Shown here piece by piece: positions 49,301 to 61,500 of a stretch of 64,000 bases of DNA. The notes beneath the pieces are model-generated. The model saw only the letters and a list, made by a program, of their open reading frames with translations, searched no databases and had not been told where the DNA came from. Within the stretch, counting starts at the first letter, position 1. Each line of letters opens with the position of its first letter. The position numbers were made by a program, and so were the translations under genes. This DNA is from Colletes latitarsis (taxonomy: Eukaryota > Arthropoda > Insecta > Hymenoptera > Colletidae). Where the stretch lies: positions 3,782,001 through 3,846,000 of the forward strand of contig NW_027488365.1 of NCBI RefSeq assembly GCF_051014445.1. The letters run 5' to 3'.

Positions 49301-52300
49301 TAGAGGATAACGCATGTTAGGTCTGGGTTAGGTCTAGGATTTGCCCTCATCAGGCTCATTCTTTCGCATATTTCTCATACTTGATGGCTAGATCCTGGGC
49401 TTTTTCTGGATTGCATCACGTAGTAATGAAGTACAACACTGAAACAGTCAATTAAACCTGGTTTCGATCAATATTTTAGAGAATAATTCATGTTAGGTCT
49501 AGGTTAGGCCTGGGATTTGCTCTCATCAGGCACATTCTTTCGCATATTTCTCATACTTGATGGCTAGATCCTGGGCTGTTTCTGGATTGTATGACGTAGT
49601 AATGTGGTACCACACTGAAACAGTCAATTAAACCTGGTTTCGATCAATATTTTAGAGGACAACGCAAGTTAGGTCTGGCATAGGTCTGGGATTCGCCCTC
49701 ATCAGGCTCATACTTTCGCGTTTTTCACATACTTGTTGAACAGATCCTGGGTTTTTTCTGGCTTGTATCACGTAGTAGTGTGGTACCACACTGAAACAGT
49801 CCATTAAACCTGGTTTGGATCAATATTTTAGAGGATAACGCATGTTAGGTCTAGGTTAGCCCTGGGATTTTCACTCATCAGACTCATACTTTCGCATTCT
49901 TCTCATACTTGCTGAACTGATCCTGGGTTTTTTCTGGTTTGGATCACGTAGTAATGAAGTACAACACTGAAACAGTCAATTAAACCTGGTTTCCATCAAT
50001 ATTTTAGAGGACAACGCAAGTTAGGTCTGGGATAGGTCTGGGATTTGCCCTCATCAGGCTCATACTGTCGCGTTTTTCACATACTTGTTGAACAGATCCT
50101 GGGTTTTTTCTGGTTTGGATCCCGTAGTAGTGTGGTACCACACTGAAACAGTCCATTAAACCTGGTTTCGCTCAATATTTTAGAGGATCACGCATGTTAG
50201 GCCTAGGTCAGGCCTGGTTTTTTCACTCATCAGACTCATACTTTCGCATTCTTCACATACTTGTTGAACGAATCCTGAGTTTTTTCTGGTTTGGATCACG
50301 TAGTAATGTGGGTCCACACTGAAACAATCAATTAAACCTGGTCTTGATAAATATTTTAGAGGATAACGCATGTTAGGTCTGGGATAGGTCTGGGATTTGC
50401 CCTCATCAGACTCATACTTTCGCACACTTCACATACTCGTTGAACAGATCCTGGGTTATTTTCTGGTTTGGATCACATAGTAATGTGGTACCACACTGAA
50501 ACAGTGGATTAAACCAGGTTTCGATCAATATTTTTGAGGATAACGCATGTTAGGTCTAGGTTAGGCCTGGGATTTTCACTCATCAGACTCATACTTTCGC
50601 ATTCTTCACATACTTGTTGAACGGATCCTGGGTTTTTTCTGGTTTGGATCACGTAGTAATGTGGGTCCAGACTGAAACAATCAATTAAACCTGGTCTTGA
50701 TAAATATTTTAGAGGATAACGCATGTTAGGTCTGGGATAGGTCTGGGATTTGCCCTCATCAGACTCATACTTTCGCACACTTCACATACTTGTTGAACAG
50801 ATCCTGGGTTATTTTCTGGTTTGGTTCACATAGTAATGTGGTACCACACTGAAACAGTCGATTAAACCAGGTTTCGATCAATATTTTTGAGGACAACGCA
50901 TGTTAGGTCTAGGTTAGGCCTGGGATTTTCACTCATCAGACTCATAGTTTCCATTCCTCACATACCTACTGAACGGATCCTGGGTTTTTTCGGGTTTGGT
51001 TCACGTAGTAATGTGGGTCCACACTGAAACAATCAATTAAACCTGGTCTTGATAAATATTTTAGAGGATAACGCATGTTTGGTCTGGGATAGGTCTGGGA
51101 TTTGCCCTCATCAGACTAATACTATCGCACATTTCACATACTCGTTGAACAGATCCTGGGTTATTTTCTGGTTTGGATCACATACTAATGTGGTACCACA
51201 CTGAAACAGTCGATTAAACCAGGTTTCGATCAATATTTTAGAGGATAACGCAAGTTAGGTCTGGGATAGGTCCGGGATTTGCCCTCATCAGGCTCATACT
51301 TTCGCGTTTTTCACATACTTGTTGAACAGATCCTGGGTTTTTTCTGGTTTGGGTCACGTAGTAGTGTGATACTACACTGAAACATTCAATTAAACCTGGT
51401 CATGATAAACATTTTAGAGGATAACGCATGTTAGGTCTGGGATAGGTCTGGGATTTGCCCTCATCAGACTCATACTTTCGCACACTTCACATACTCGTTG
51501 AACAGATCCTGGGTTATTTTCTGGTTTGGATCACATACTAATGTGGTACCACACTGAAACAGTCAATTAAACCTGGTTTCCATCAATATCTTAGAGGACA
51601 ACGCAAGTTAGGTCTGGCATAGGTCTGGGATTCGCCCTCATCAGGCTCATACTTTCGCGTTTTTCACATATTTGTTGAACAGATCCTGGGTTTTTTCTGG
51701 TTTGTATCACGTAGTAATGAAGTACAATACTGAAACAGTCAATTAAACCTGGTTTCCACCAATATATTAGAGGACAACGCAAGTTAGGTCTGGCATAGGT
51801 CTGGGATTCGCCCTCATCAGGCTCATACTTTCGCGTTTTTCACATACTTGTTGAACAGATCCTGGGTTTTTTCTGGCTTGTATCACGTAGTAGTGTGGTA
51901 CCACACTGAAACAGTCCATTAAACCTGGTTTGGATCAATATTTTAGAGGATAACGCATGTTAGGTCTAGGTTAGCCCTGGGATTTTCACTCATCAGACTC
52001 ATACTTTCGCATTCTTCTCATACTTGCTGAACTGATCCTGGGTTTTTTCTGGTTTGGATCACGTAGTAATGTGGTACCACACTGAAACAGTCGATTAAAC
52101 CTGGTTTCGATCAATATCTTAGAGGATAACGCAAGTTAAGTCTGGGATTGGTCTGGGATTTGACCTCATCAGACTCATACTATCGCACACTTCACATACT
52201 CGTTGAACAGATCCTGGGTTATTTTCTGGTTTGGATCACATGGTAATGTGGTACCACACTGAAACAATCGATTAAACCAGGTTCCGATCAATATTTTTGA

Positions 52301-54471
52301 AGATAACGCATGTTAGGTCTAGGTTAGGCCTGGGATTTTCACTCATCAGACTCATACTTTCGCATTCTTCACATACTTTTTGAACGGATCCTGGGTTTTT
52401 TCTGGTTTGGATCACGAAGTAATGAGGGTCCACACTGAAACAGTCAATTAAACCTGGTTTCGATCAATATTTTAGAGAAGAATTCATGTTAGGTCTAGGT
52501 TAGGTCTGGGATTTGCTCTCATCAGGCTCGTTCTTTCGCATATTTCTCATACTTGATGGCTAGATCCTGGGCTTTTTCTGGATAGCATCACGTAGTAATG
52601 AAGTACAACACTGAAACAGTCAATTAAACCTGGTTTCCATCAATATCTTAGAGGACAACGCAAGTTAGGTCTGGGATTGGTCTGGGATTTGCACTCATCA
52701 GGGTCATACTTTCGCAGTTTTAACATACATGTTGACCTGATCGAGGGTTTTTTCTGCTTTGGATCACGTAGTAAAGTGGTACCACACTGAAACATTCAAT
52801 TAAACCTGGTCTTGATAAATATTTTAGAGGATAACGCATGTTAGGTCTAGGTTAGGTCTGGGATTTGCTCTCATCAGGCTCATTCTTTCGCATATTTCTC
52901 ATACTTGATGGCTAGATCCTAAGCTTTTTCTGGATTGCATCACGTAGTAATGAAGTACAACACTGAAACAGTCAATTAAACCTGGTTTCGATCAATATTT
53001 TAGAGAATAATTCATGTTAGGTCTAGGTTAGGTCTGGGATTTGCTCTCATCAGGCACATTCATTCGCATATTTCTCATACTTGATGGCTAGATCCTGGGC
53101 TGTTTCTGGATTGTATGACGTAGTAATGTGGTACCACACTGAAACAGTCAATTAAACCTGGTTTCGATCAATATTTTAGAGGATAACGCAAGTTAGGTCT
53201 AGGTTAGGCCTGGGATTTGCACTCATCAGGGTCATACTTTCGCAGTTTTAACATACATGTTGACCTGATCGAGGGTTTTTTCTGCTTTGGATCACGTAGT
53301 AAAGTGGTACCACACTGAAACATTCAATTAAACCTGGTCTTGATAAATATTTTAGAGGATAACGCATGTTAGGTCTAGGTTAGGTCTGGGATTTGCTCTC
53401 ATCAGGGTCATTCTTTCGCATATTTCTCATACTTGATGGCTATATCCTGGGCATTTTCTGGACTGCATCACGTAGTAATGAAGTACAACACTGAAATAGT
53501 CAATTAAACCTGGTTTCCATCAATATCTTAGAGGACAACGCAAGTTAGGTCTGGCATAGGACTGGGATACGCCCTCATCAGGCTCATACTTTCGCGTTTT
53601 TCACATATTTATTTGACAGATCCTGGGTTTTTTCTGGTTTGGATCACGTAGTAATGTGGTACCACACTAAAACAGTCAATTAAACCTGGTTTCGATCAAT
53701 ATTTTGGAGGATAACGCAAGTTAGGTCTGGGATAGGTCTGGGATTTGCTCTCATCAGGCTCATTCTTTCGCATATTTCTCATACTTGTTGGCTAGATCCT
53801 GAGCTTTTTCTGGATTGCATCACGTAGTAATGAAGTACAACACTGAAACAGTCAATTAAACCTGGTTTCCATCAATATTTTAGAGGACAACGCATGTTAG
53901 GTCTGGGATAGGTCTGGGATTTGCCCTCATCAGACTAATACTATCGCACACTTCACATACTCGTTGAACAGATCCTGGGTTATTTTCTGGTTTGGATCAC
54001 ATACTAATGTGGTACCACACTGAAACAGTCGATTAAACCAGGTTTCGATCAATATTTTAGAGGATAACGCAAGTTAGGTCTGGGATAGGTCCGGGATTTG
54101 CCCTCATCAGGCTCATACTTTCGCGTTTTTCACATACTTGTTGAACAGATCCTGGGTTTTTTCTGGTTTGGGTCACGTAGTAGTGTGATACTACACTGAA
54201 ACATTCAATTAAACCTGGTCATGATAAACATTTTAGAGGATAACGCATGTTAGGTCTGGGATAGGTCTGGGATTTGCCCTCATCAGACTCATACTTTCGC
54301 ACACTTCACATACTCGTTGAACAGATCCTGGGTTATTTTCTGGTTTGGATCACATACTAATGTGGTACCACACTGAAACAGTCAATGAATCCTAGTTTCC
54401 ATCAATATCTTAGAGGACAACGCAAGTTAGGTCTAGGTAAGGCCTGAGATTTTCACTGATCAGACTCATAC
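40384..54471. repeat. 176-bp satellite array, block C (about 80 monomers)
   Basis: Satellite only, same orientation as the other blocks. Its first 2.6 kb (40851-43437) is paralogous to the DNA right of element 1. It contains the 4-monomer (706 bp) period at 45071/45777 and monomer types shared with 14541-19385. Just before 54364 the array carries the gcacacttcacatactcg type, unlike the corresponding flank of element 2, which marks the duplication breakpoint. Confidence 0.97.
40858..40873 (+). other. Paralogous empty target site of element 1
   Basis: AAGTTAGGTCTGGGAT is here followed directly by aggtctaggatttgccc and preceded by gaggataacgc. Element 1 interrupts the same context at 4266/4267. 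About 100 bp to the left and 2.4 kb to the right match the flanks of element 1, so this is the pre-insertion state. It recurs at 58989-59004 in the second duplication unit. Confidence 0.88.
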
Positions 54472-54497
54472 TTTTTTTTTTTTTTTTTTTTTTTTTT

Positions 54498-55013
54498 GTC
54501 GTGGGGAAAATCTTCGAAAGACTCCCTCCCACCTCCTTGGGGAGAGGTGGGAGGGGTGTGTGGGATTCCCCGCGCCCGTACAACGACAGGCGCGGGACCT
54601 ACCCACTAAAAACCCCACGGTGACCCTTCGGCACGCTTTGGGAGGATACCGGGAATCGCTCGAAGCATTCTTCCGGTATCCTCCCCGTGCCCGCGCTTTC
54701 GCGCCCATCCCCCGGGGGGACAATCGGTCCCCCCAGTAGACACACTGCCTCATAGCGGCAGGACGGGGCCACTCCATCCCGCCGCTATCCGTCCCGGGGC
54801 CGCGTTTAGAGGCGGCTGCGAGCCCCAACTCGCAACCGCCCGCGACCCCGGTTCCACCCCTCGGCGGCCGGGCGTTCATGGCCGCACCAGACCGCCGAGG
54901 GTGCCTCCCCTTGCGTCGGACCGGTAGGGGGAGGCACTCCTACCCCCAACAGGTCCGACCCAGCGCCGCCTGGCGGGAGGAGGGTCCCCTCAGGACCCCC
55001 CTCCCAGCCTAGG
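54498..55013 (-). promoter_or_regulatory. 3' UTR of element 3
   Basis: 516 nt with the same series of inverted repeats as the 3' UTR of element 2. Confidence 0.75.
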
Positions 55014-58000
55014 TCATCCGCCACGCCGAGGCGGCCGCCCGCGACGCCTCGCGACCGGGCGACGACCTCGGGCCACCGCACGAGCGCGAGCTTCAGCGCG
55101 CTGAAGCTCGCGCTCCCTCCCCGCGGCCTCCTTCTGCAACATTACGTTCTCGCAGAAGGAGGCCACGGCCCTCCACTTCTCCTCGCTGCCGAGCATGGCG
55201 CGCACCACGCCCGGCAGCGAGACATCCCGCCCGACGACGCCGACCAGGACACGGCGCTCCCCCTCCCACGCGGGGCATACCTCCAGGGTATGATCCGCCG
55301 TGTCCTGCTCAGCGTCGCAGTGGCAGCAACGCGCCGTCGGCTCCTTCCCTATCCGGCACAGGTATCTTCCGAAGCTGCCATGCCCGGAAAATACCTGTGC
55401 CAGCCGGTAGGTGAGGCTGCCATGGCCTCTGTCCAGCCACTCCTTCAGGAGTGGCCGAACAGCCCCGACAGTCCGGTGCCCCGCGGTTGGCAGAGCCAGC
55501 CGCTCCTGCCACGCGAGCAACACGGACTGCCGGGCCTGGCGCTTCAAATCGCCCCAAGCAGGTTCCTGCCCGCCCGGGACCGCCCCCACCCCCGCGCGAC
55601 GGTCGACGCGGCGCCGGTACATCACCGCGTGCGACCGCGCGAGCAGGTCCATGGGCGGCATCCCCGCTAGAACCGTCGCCGCCCCATGTGACATGGTCCG
55701 ATACCCGCGGACGACCCTGAGCGCCATGCGCCTCTGCACCCGACGCAGCATAGTCATGCTGCGCCGGGAGGCAGCCAGGTCGTCCGCCCAGACGGGGGCC
55801 CCGTATAGGGCCACCGACTGGACCATTGCCACATAGAGGCGACGAACTCGGCCCGCCGGGCCCCCCAGGTTGGGCAGGATCCGGCCCAGAGCCGCAACCA
55901 TCCTTTCCAACCGGGGGACCAGGTTGCGGAAATGCTTCTCGAAACGCCAGTGGCTATCAAGGATCAGCCCTAGATACCTGATCTGGGGCTTCACCTCGAT
56001 GTCAGCCCCACCCACCCGAATCAGAGGGGGTGGCGGATCCTGCCGAGGTGAATGAAACGCAATCACCTCGGTCTTATGGACCGCCACCGTCATCCCCATC
56101 CCCCTGATCCGGTCGACGACGCGTTGCGACCCCTCCTCCGCGCGACGCATGGCCCTCCCCCAGTGCGCCCCGACGGCCAGCACCAGTGTGTCATCCGCAT
56201 AACACACCGTGCTAACGCCGTCGGGGAGGCCGGCCCGCAACACCGCGTCGTACGCGATGTTCCACAGGAGTGGCCCGAGGACCGACCCCTGCGGAACACC
56301 GCAGTACACCTCCCTCCGCATATCACCATCCCGGCTCGGATACTCGATCCACCTGCCGCGGAGATAATCCCCGACGACCGCCCTGAGACAAGGGGGGACT
56401 CGATGATATTCGAGTCCCCTCCTTATCTCTTCCCAGGGGAGGGTGTTAAAGGCATTGGCAATATCCAAGGATATTGCCAATGCCACCCCTCCCCGGGAGA
56501 CGGCCGCCTCCGAGAGGGCCCTCACACGACCTATCGCGTCGATAGTCGATCGGCCCCCCCGGAAACCGAACTGGCAGTCGGCCAGACCGGGATCACCCCG
56601 CGACAGGTGCTCGACGAGGCGGGCAGCAATCACACGCTCGAAGAGCTTGCCCACCTCGTCGAGGAGACAAATGGGCCGGTATGCGGAGGGAGACTCCGCG
56701 GGCCGACCCTCCTTCCGGAGGAGGACCATCCTCGCCACCTTCCAACTGGGGGGGAATCGCCCGTCCCTCAGGCAGCGGTCGAACAACCGCCTGAGGTCGG
56801 CCCCAAGGACGCCCTGGGTCAAGACCCAAACCCGGCCGGGCACACCATCCGGACCCGGGGCCGTGTTATGAACCCCGAGCCGTCTGATGGCCGCTGCCAG
56901 CTCCTCCTGTGTGACCCCCAGCTCGGCCGTCCACTCCACTGGGACAGCCGCCGCCGCCGGAGGACGCGGTCCCCTCTCCCCAATTGGGAAGAGTGTATTG
57001 ACCACGTCCTCCAGCAGCCGGGGGTCAAGACCCTCGGTGACGGGGGGCGCCCACGGGCGGAGCTTATTCAGCACCACCTTATATGGGCGCCCCCATGGAT
57101 CGTCATCAAGGGTCTGGAGGAGCTCCTTCCATGCCTGGGTCTTGGCCCGTTTGATGGCGACCTGCAGAGCAACCCGCGCCACGCGGTATGCTCCATACAG
57201 GTTATCAGCTGCCCTCGCTCGCGCCACGCCGTCGCCTGTACGTTGACGACGGCGCGCGCGGGTGTACTGGCGTCGGGCGCGCACAGTCGCGACTCGCAAC
57301 TCCGCGATCGCGTCCGACCACCAGTACACCGCCCGGCGAGGAGAAGCCCGCCCGACCCGAGGCATCGCCGCATCGCAAATACCCGCGACCAATGCTCCGA
57401 GCCGGGCGACCTCCTCCTCTATGCTCGGCAACTCGGCCGCTCCCTGCGGCCAAGTTGCAGCGAGGGCAGCTGCCATCAGGGCGTCCTTGTCCAGGCGCCG
57501 AAGCGCCCAGCGGCGTGGTGGGGTGCCACGCAGGCGGCCGTGTCGGGATGCACTCGCGGCGGCAGAGACCTCCATCCGGATGTACCGGTGATCGGAGAGT
57601 GTCTCTGCCCCCGCGACCACGTGCCAACCCGACACCATGCGCACGGCGTTGGGGGTCGCGAATCCAACATCCACGATGGACCCCCCATATCGCCGCACGC
57701 ATGTGTGCTCCGACCCCCGGTTCAATACCCGGAGGTCGAGCCCCGCCGCCCAATCGCCCAGGATCCCGCCGCGAACGGAGGTCCTGGGGGATCCCCAAGC
57801 CACCGACTCGGCATTAAAATCCCCCAGGACCAGCACCGGCCGGGCCGCGTAGCGCTGCACGCATGCCGCGACCTCGGCCAAGTACAGCTCGAACGCAGCG
57901 TGACCGCTACGGGGCGAAATGTAGCACCCCACCACAGCGACTCCCCCCCAGTCCACGGCGACGAATCCCCGACCGCGCTCCAACAAGGAGAACGGTGGGG

Positions 58001-58193
58001 ACCCGTCGCCCCCTCCCCATACCGTCGCCACCAAGCCGTCCGCGTCGCCCACCCAATGAGGGTGATCAGGGACGCAGTACGGCTCGGCGGCGACCGCCAG
58101 GCCAACCCCCCACTCCGCGAGGACTTGGGACATCAAGTCCTGTGCCGCGCGGCAGTGGTTGAGGTTGGCCTGGAGGAGGTGGCGGGGCGGCAT
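55014..58193 (-). CDS. ORF2, APE endonuclease-reverse transcriptase of element 3 (1059 aa)
   Basis: Complete ORF2, identical in protein sequence to that of element 2, with the same endonuclease, reverse-transcriptase and CCHC motifs. It begins at the TAATG junction with the ORF1 remnant. The identity reflects recent duplication of the host DNA and not two retrotransposition events. Confidence 0.93.
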   Translation of the reverse strand: MPPRHLLQANLNHCRAAQDLMSQVLAEWGVGLAVAAEPYCVPDHPHWVGDADGLVATVWGGGDGSPPFSLLERGRGFVAVDWGGVAVVGCYISPRSGHAAFELYLAEVAACVQRYAARPVLVLGDFNAESVAWGSPRTSVRGGILGDWAAGLDLRVLNRGSEHTCVRRYGGSIVDVGFATPNAVRMVSGWHVVAGAETLSDHRYIRMEVSAAASASRHGRLRGTPPRRWALRRLDKDALMAAALAATWPQGAAELPSIEEEVARLGALVAGICDAAMPRVGRASPRRAVYWWSDAIAELRVATVRARRQYTRARRRQRTGDGVARARAADNLYGAYRVARVALQVAIKRAKTQAWKELLQTLDDDPWGRPYKVVLNKLRPWAPPVTEGLDPRLLEDVVNTLFPIGERGPRPPAAAAVPVEWTAELGVTQEELAAAIRRLGVHNTAPGPDGVPGRVWVLTQGVLGADLRRLFDRCLRDGRFPPSWKVARMVLLRKEGRPAESPSAYRPICLLDEVGKLFERVIAARLVEHLSRGDPGLADCQFGFRGGRSTIDAIGRVRALSEAAVSRGGVALAISLDIANAFNTLPWEEIRRGLEYHRVPPCLRAVVGDYLRGRWIEYPSRDGDMRREVYCGVPQGSVLGPLLWNIAYDAVLRAGLPDGVSTVCYADDTLVLAVGAHWGRAMRRAEEGSQRVVDRIRGMGMTVAVHKTEVIAFHSPRQDPPPPLIRVGGADIEVKPQIRYLGLILDSHWRFEKHFRNLVPRLERMVAALGRILPNLGGPAGRVRRLYVAMVQSVALYGAPVWADDLAASRRSMTMLRRVQRRMALRVVRGYRTMSHGAATVLAGMPPMDLLARSHAVMYRRRVDRRAGVGAVPGGQEPAWGDLKRQARQSVLLAWQERLALPTAGHRTVGAVRPLLKEWLDRGHGSLTYRLAQVFSGHGSFGRYLCRIGKEPTARCCHCDAEQDTADHTLEVCPAWEGERRVLVGVVGRDVSLPGVVRAMLGSEEKWRAVASFCENVMLQKEAAGRERELQRAEARARAVARGRRPVARRRGRPPRRGG

Positions 58194-58514
58194 TAATTAA
58201 TGGCCGCGCCAGCCTCCTCCCGGCCGTCCGTCCCCGTAGCACCGTCCACCTCCATGGAGGACGATGCCACCGCCCTCGGCACCGGAGCCGGTGCAGCCCG
58301 CCTCTTCCTCTCCTTCCGGGAGGGGGGGGAACACTTCTTGCTCCCCACCCTGTGATCGGCTGGCCTCCCCATGTCCGCACACAGCGGGCAGTGGGGGGCC
58401 GCCGAGCACTGGCTCGCACGGTGCTCTTTGGCACCGCAGCGGTAACACTGACCGCTGCGGTCCACCGGCGAGGTGCACCACTGCCTCACGTGCCCCAATT
58501 CGAGGCAGCGGTGA
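58193..58514 (-). pseudogene. ORF1 remnant of element 3 (last 106 codons)
   Basis: Same 5'-truncated ORF1 end as in element 2: it lacks the first Cys of zinc knuckle 1, has knuckles 2 and 3 intact, and keeps the TAATG junction. Confidence 0.9.
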
Positions 58515-61500
58515 ATTCTTCACATACTTGTTGAACGGATCCTGGGTTATTTCTGGTTTGGATCACGTAGTAATGTGGGACCACACTGAAACAGTCAATT
58601 AAACCTGGTTTCGATCAATATCTTAGAGAATAATTCATGTTAGGTCTATGTTAGGTCTGGGATTTGCTCTCATCAGGCTCATTCTTTCGCATATTTCTCA
58701 TACATGTTGAACAGATCCTGGGTTTTTTCTGGTTTGGATCACGTAATAATGTGGGACCACACTGAAACAATCAATTAAACCTGGTCTTGATAAATATTTT
58801 AGAGGATAACGCATGTTAGGTCTGGGTTAGGTCTAGGATTTGCCCTCGTCAGGCTCATACTTTCGCATATTTCTCATACTTCAAGGCTAGATCCTGGGCT
58901 GTTTCTGGTTTGGATCACGTAGTAATGTGGGACCACACTGAAACAGTCAATTAAACCTGGTTTCGATCAATATTTTAGAGGATAACGCAAGTTAGGTCTG
59001 GGATAGGTCTAGGATTTGCCCTCATCAGGCTCTTACTTTCGCATATTTCTCATACTTGATGGCTAGATCCTGGGCTTTTTCTGGATTGCATGACGTAGTA
59101 ATGTAGTACCACACTGAAACATTCAATTAAACCTGGTCTTGATAAATATTTTAGAGGATAACGCATGTTAGGATTGGGTTAGGTCTAGGATTTGCCCTCA
59201 TCAGGCTCATACTTTCGCATATTTCTCATACTTCATGGCTAGATCCTGGGTTTTTTCTGGTTTGGATCACGTAGTAATGTGGGACCACACTGAAACAGTC
59301 AAATAAACCTGGTTTCGATCAATATTTTAGAGAATAATTCATGTTAGGTCTAGGTTAGGTCTGGGATTTACTCTCATCAGGCTCATTCTTTCGCATATTA
59401 CTCATACTTGATGGCTAGATCCTGGGCTTTTTCTGGATTGGATCACGTAGTAATGTGGTACCACACTGAAACATTCAATTAAACCTGGTCTTGATAAATA
59501 TTTTAGAGGATAACGCATGTTAGGTCTGGGTTATGTCTAGGATTTGCCCTCATCAGACTCATACTTTCGCAGTCTTCACATACTTGTTGAACAGATCCTG
59601 GGTTATTTTCTGGTTTGGTTCACGTAGTAATGTGGTACCACACTGAAACATTCAATTAAACCTGGTCTTGATAAATATTTTAGAGGATAACGCATGTTAG
59701 GTTTGGGTTAGGTCTAGGATTTGCCCTCATCAGACTCATAGATTCGCATTCTTCACATGCTTCTTGAACGGATCCTGGGTTTTTTCTGGTTTGGATCACG
59801 TAGTAATGTGGGACCACACTGAAACAGTCAATTAAACCTGGTTTCGATAAATATTTTAGAGAATAATTCATGTTAGGTCTAGGTTAGTTCTGGGATTTGC
59901 TCTTATCAGGCTCATCCTTTCGCATATTTCTCATACTTGATGGCTAGATTCTGGGCTTTTTCTGGATTGCATAACGTAGTAATGAAGTACAACACTGAAA
60001 CAGTCAATTAAACCTGCTTTCCATCAATATTTTAGAGGACAACGCATATTAGGTCTAGGTTAGGCCTGGGATTTGCCCTCATCAGGGTCATACTTTCGCA
60101 GTTTTAACATACATGTTGGCCTGATCGAGGGTTTTTCCTGCTTTGGATCACGCAGTAAAGTGGTGCCACACTGAAACAGTACATTAAACCTGGTTTCCAT
60201 CAATATTTTAGAGGACAACGCATGTTAGGTCTAGGTTAGGCCTGGGATTTGCCCTCATCAGGATCATACTGTCGCAGTTTTAACATACTTGTTGAAAGGA
60301 TCCTGGGTTTTTTCTGGTTTGGTTCACGTAGTAATGTGGTACCACACTGAAACATTCAATTAAACCTGGTCTTGATAAATATTTTAGAGGATAACGCATG
60401 TTAGGTCTGGGTTATGTCTAGGATTTGCCCTCATCAGACTCATACTTTCGCATTCTTCACATACTTGCTGAACGGATCCTGGGTTTTTTCTGGTTTGGAT
60501 CACGTAGTAATGTGGGACCACACTGAAACAGTCAATTAAACCTGGTTTCGATCACTATTTTAGAGAACAATTCATGTTAGGTCTAGGTTAGCCCTGGGGT
60601 TTTCACTCATCAGACTCATACTTTCGCATTCTTCACATACTTGATGAACTGATCCTTGTTTTTTTCTGCTTTGTTTCACGTAGTAATGTGGTACCACACT
60701 GAAACATTCAATTAAACCTGGTCTTGATAAATATTTTAGAGGATAACGCATGTTAGGTCTGGGTTAGGTCTAGGATTTGCCCTCATCAGGCTCATACTTT
60801 CGCATATTTCTCATACTTCATGGCTAGATCCTGGGCTGTTTCTGGATTGTATCAGGTAGTAATGTGGTACCACGCTGAAACAGTCAATTAAACCTGGTTT
60901 CGATCAATATTTTAGAGGATAACGCAAGTTAGGTCTGGGATAGGTCTGGGATTCGCCCTAATCAGGCTCATACTTTCGCGTTTTTCAAATACTCGTTGAA
61001 CTGATCCTGGGTTTTTCCTGGTTTGGATCACGTAGTAATGTGGTACCACACTGAAACATTCAATTAAACCTGGTCTTGATAAATATTTTAGAGAATAACG
61101 CATGTTAGGACTGGGTTAGGTCTAGGATTTGCCCTCATCGGACTCATACTTTCGCATATTTCTCATACTTCATGGCTAGATCCTGGGCTATTTCTGGATT
61201 GGATCACGTAGTAAAGTGGTACCACACTGAAACATTCAATGAAACCTGGTCTGGAGAAATATTTTAGAGGATAACGCATGTTAGGTCAAGGTTAGGTCTA
61301 AGATTTGCCCCCATCAGGCTCACAGTTTCGCGTTTTTCACATACTTGTTGAACAGATCCAAGGTTTTTTCTGGTTTGGATCACGTAGTAATGTGGTACCA
61401 CACTGAAACATTAAATTAAACCTGGTCTTCATAAATATTTTAGAGGATAACGCATGTTAGGTCTGGGTTAGGTTTGTGATTTGCCCTCATCTGGGTCATA

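Larger units (their letters stand above)
36258..54364. repeat. 18.1-kb tandem duplication, first unit
   Basis: This unit holds element 2 and about 80 monomers. Its start (36258) is identical to the sequence from 54365 on, and left of these points the flanks differ in monomer type. The offset is 18,107 bp before the element and 18,131 bp after it; the 24-bp difference is the poly(T) tract. Downstream features recur at exactly 18,131 bp (for example 41549/59680, 42781/60912, 44365/62496, 45071/63202). Confidence 0.93.
54472..58514 (-). mobile_element. 5'-truncated R1-clade LINE, element 3, with a 26-nt poly(A)
   Basis: The same insertion as element 2, copied by the 18.1-kb tandem duplication: same truncation point, same flanks, same ORF2 protein. 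It keeps a 26-nt tail (poly(T) at 54472-54497 on the plus strand), whereas element 2 has two. The body is 54498-58514. Confidence 0.95.

Noticed and set aside
36365..58514. Elements 2 and 3 as two independent insertions into the same site
   Set aside because: The same 5' truncation base, the same flanks on both sides and collinear satellite for kilobases make host-DNA duplication far more likely.
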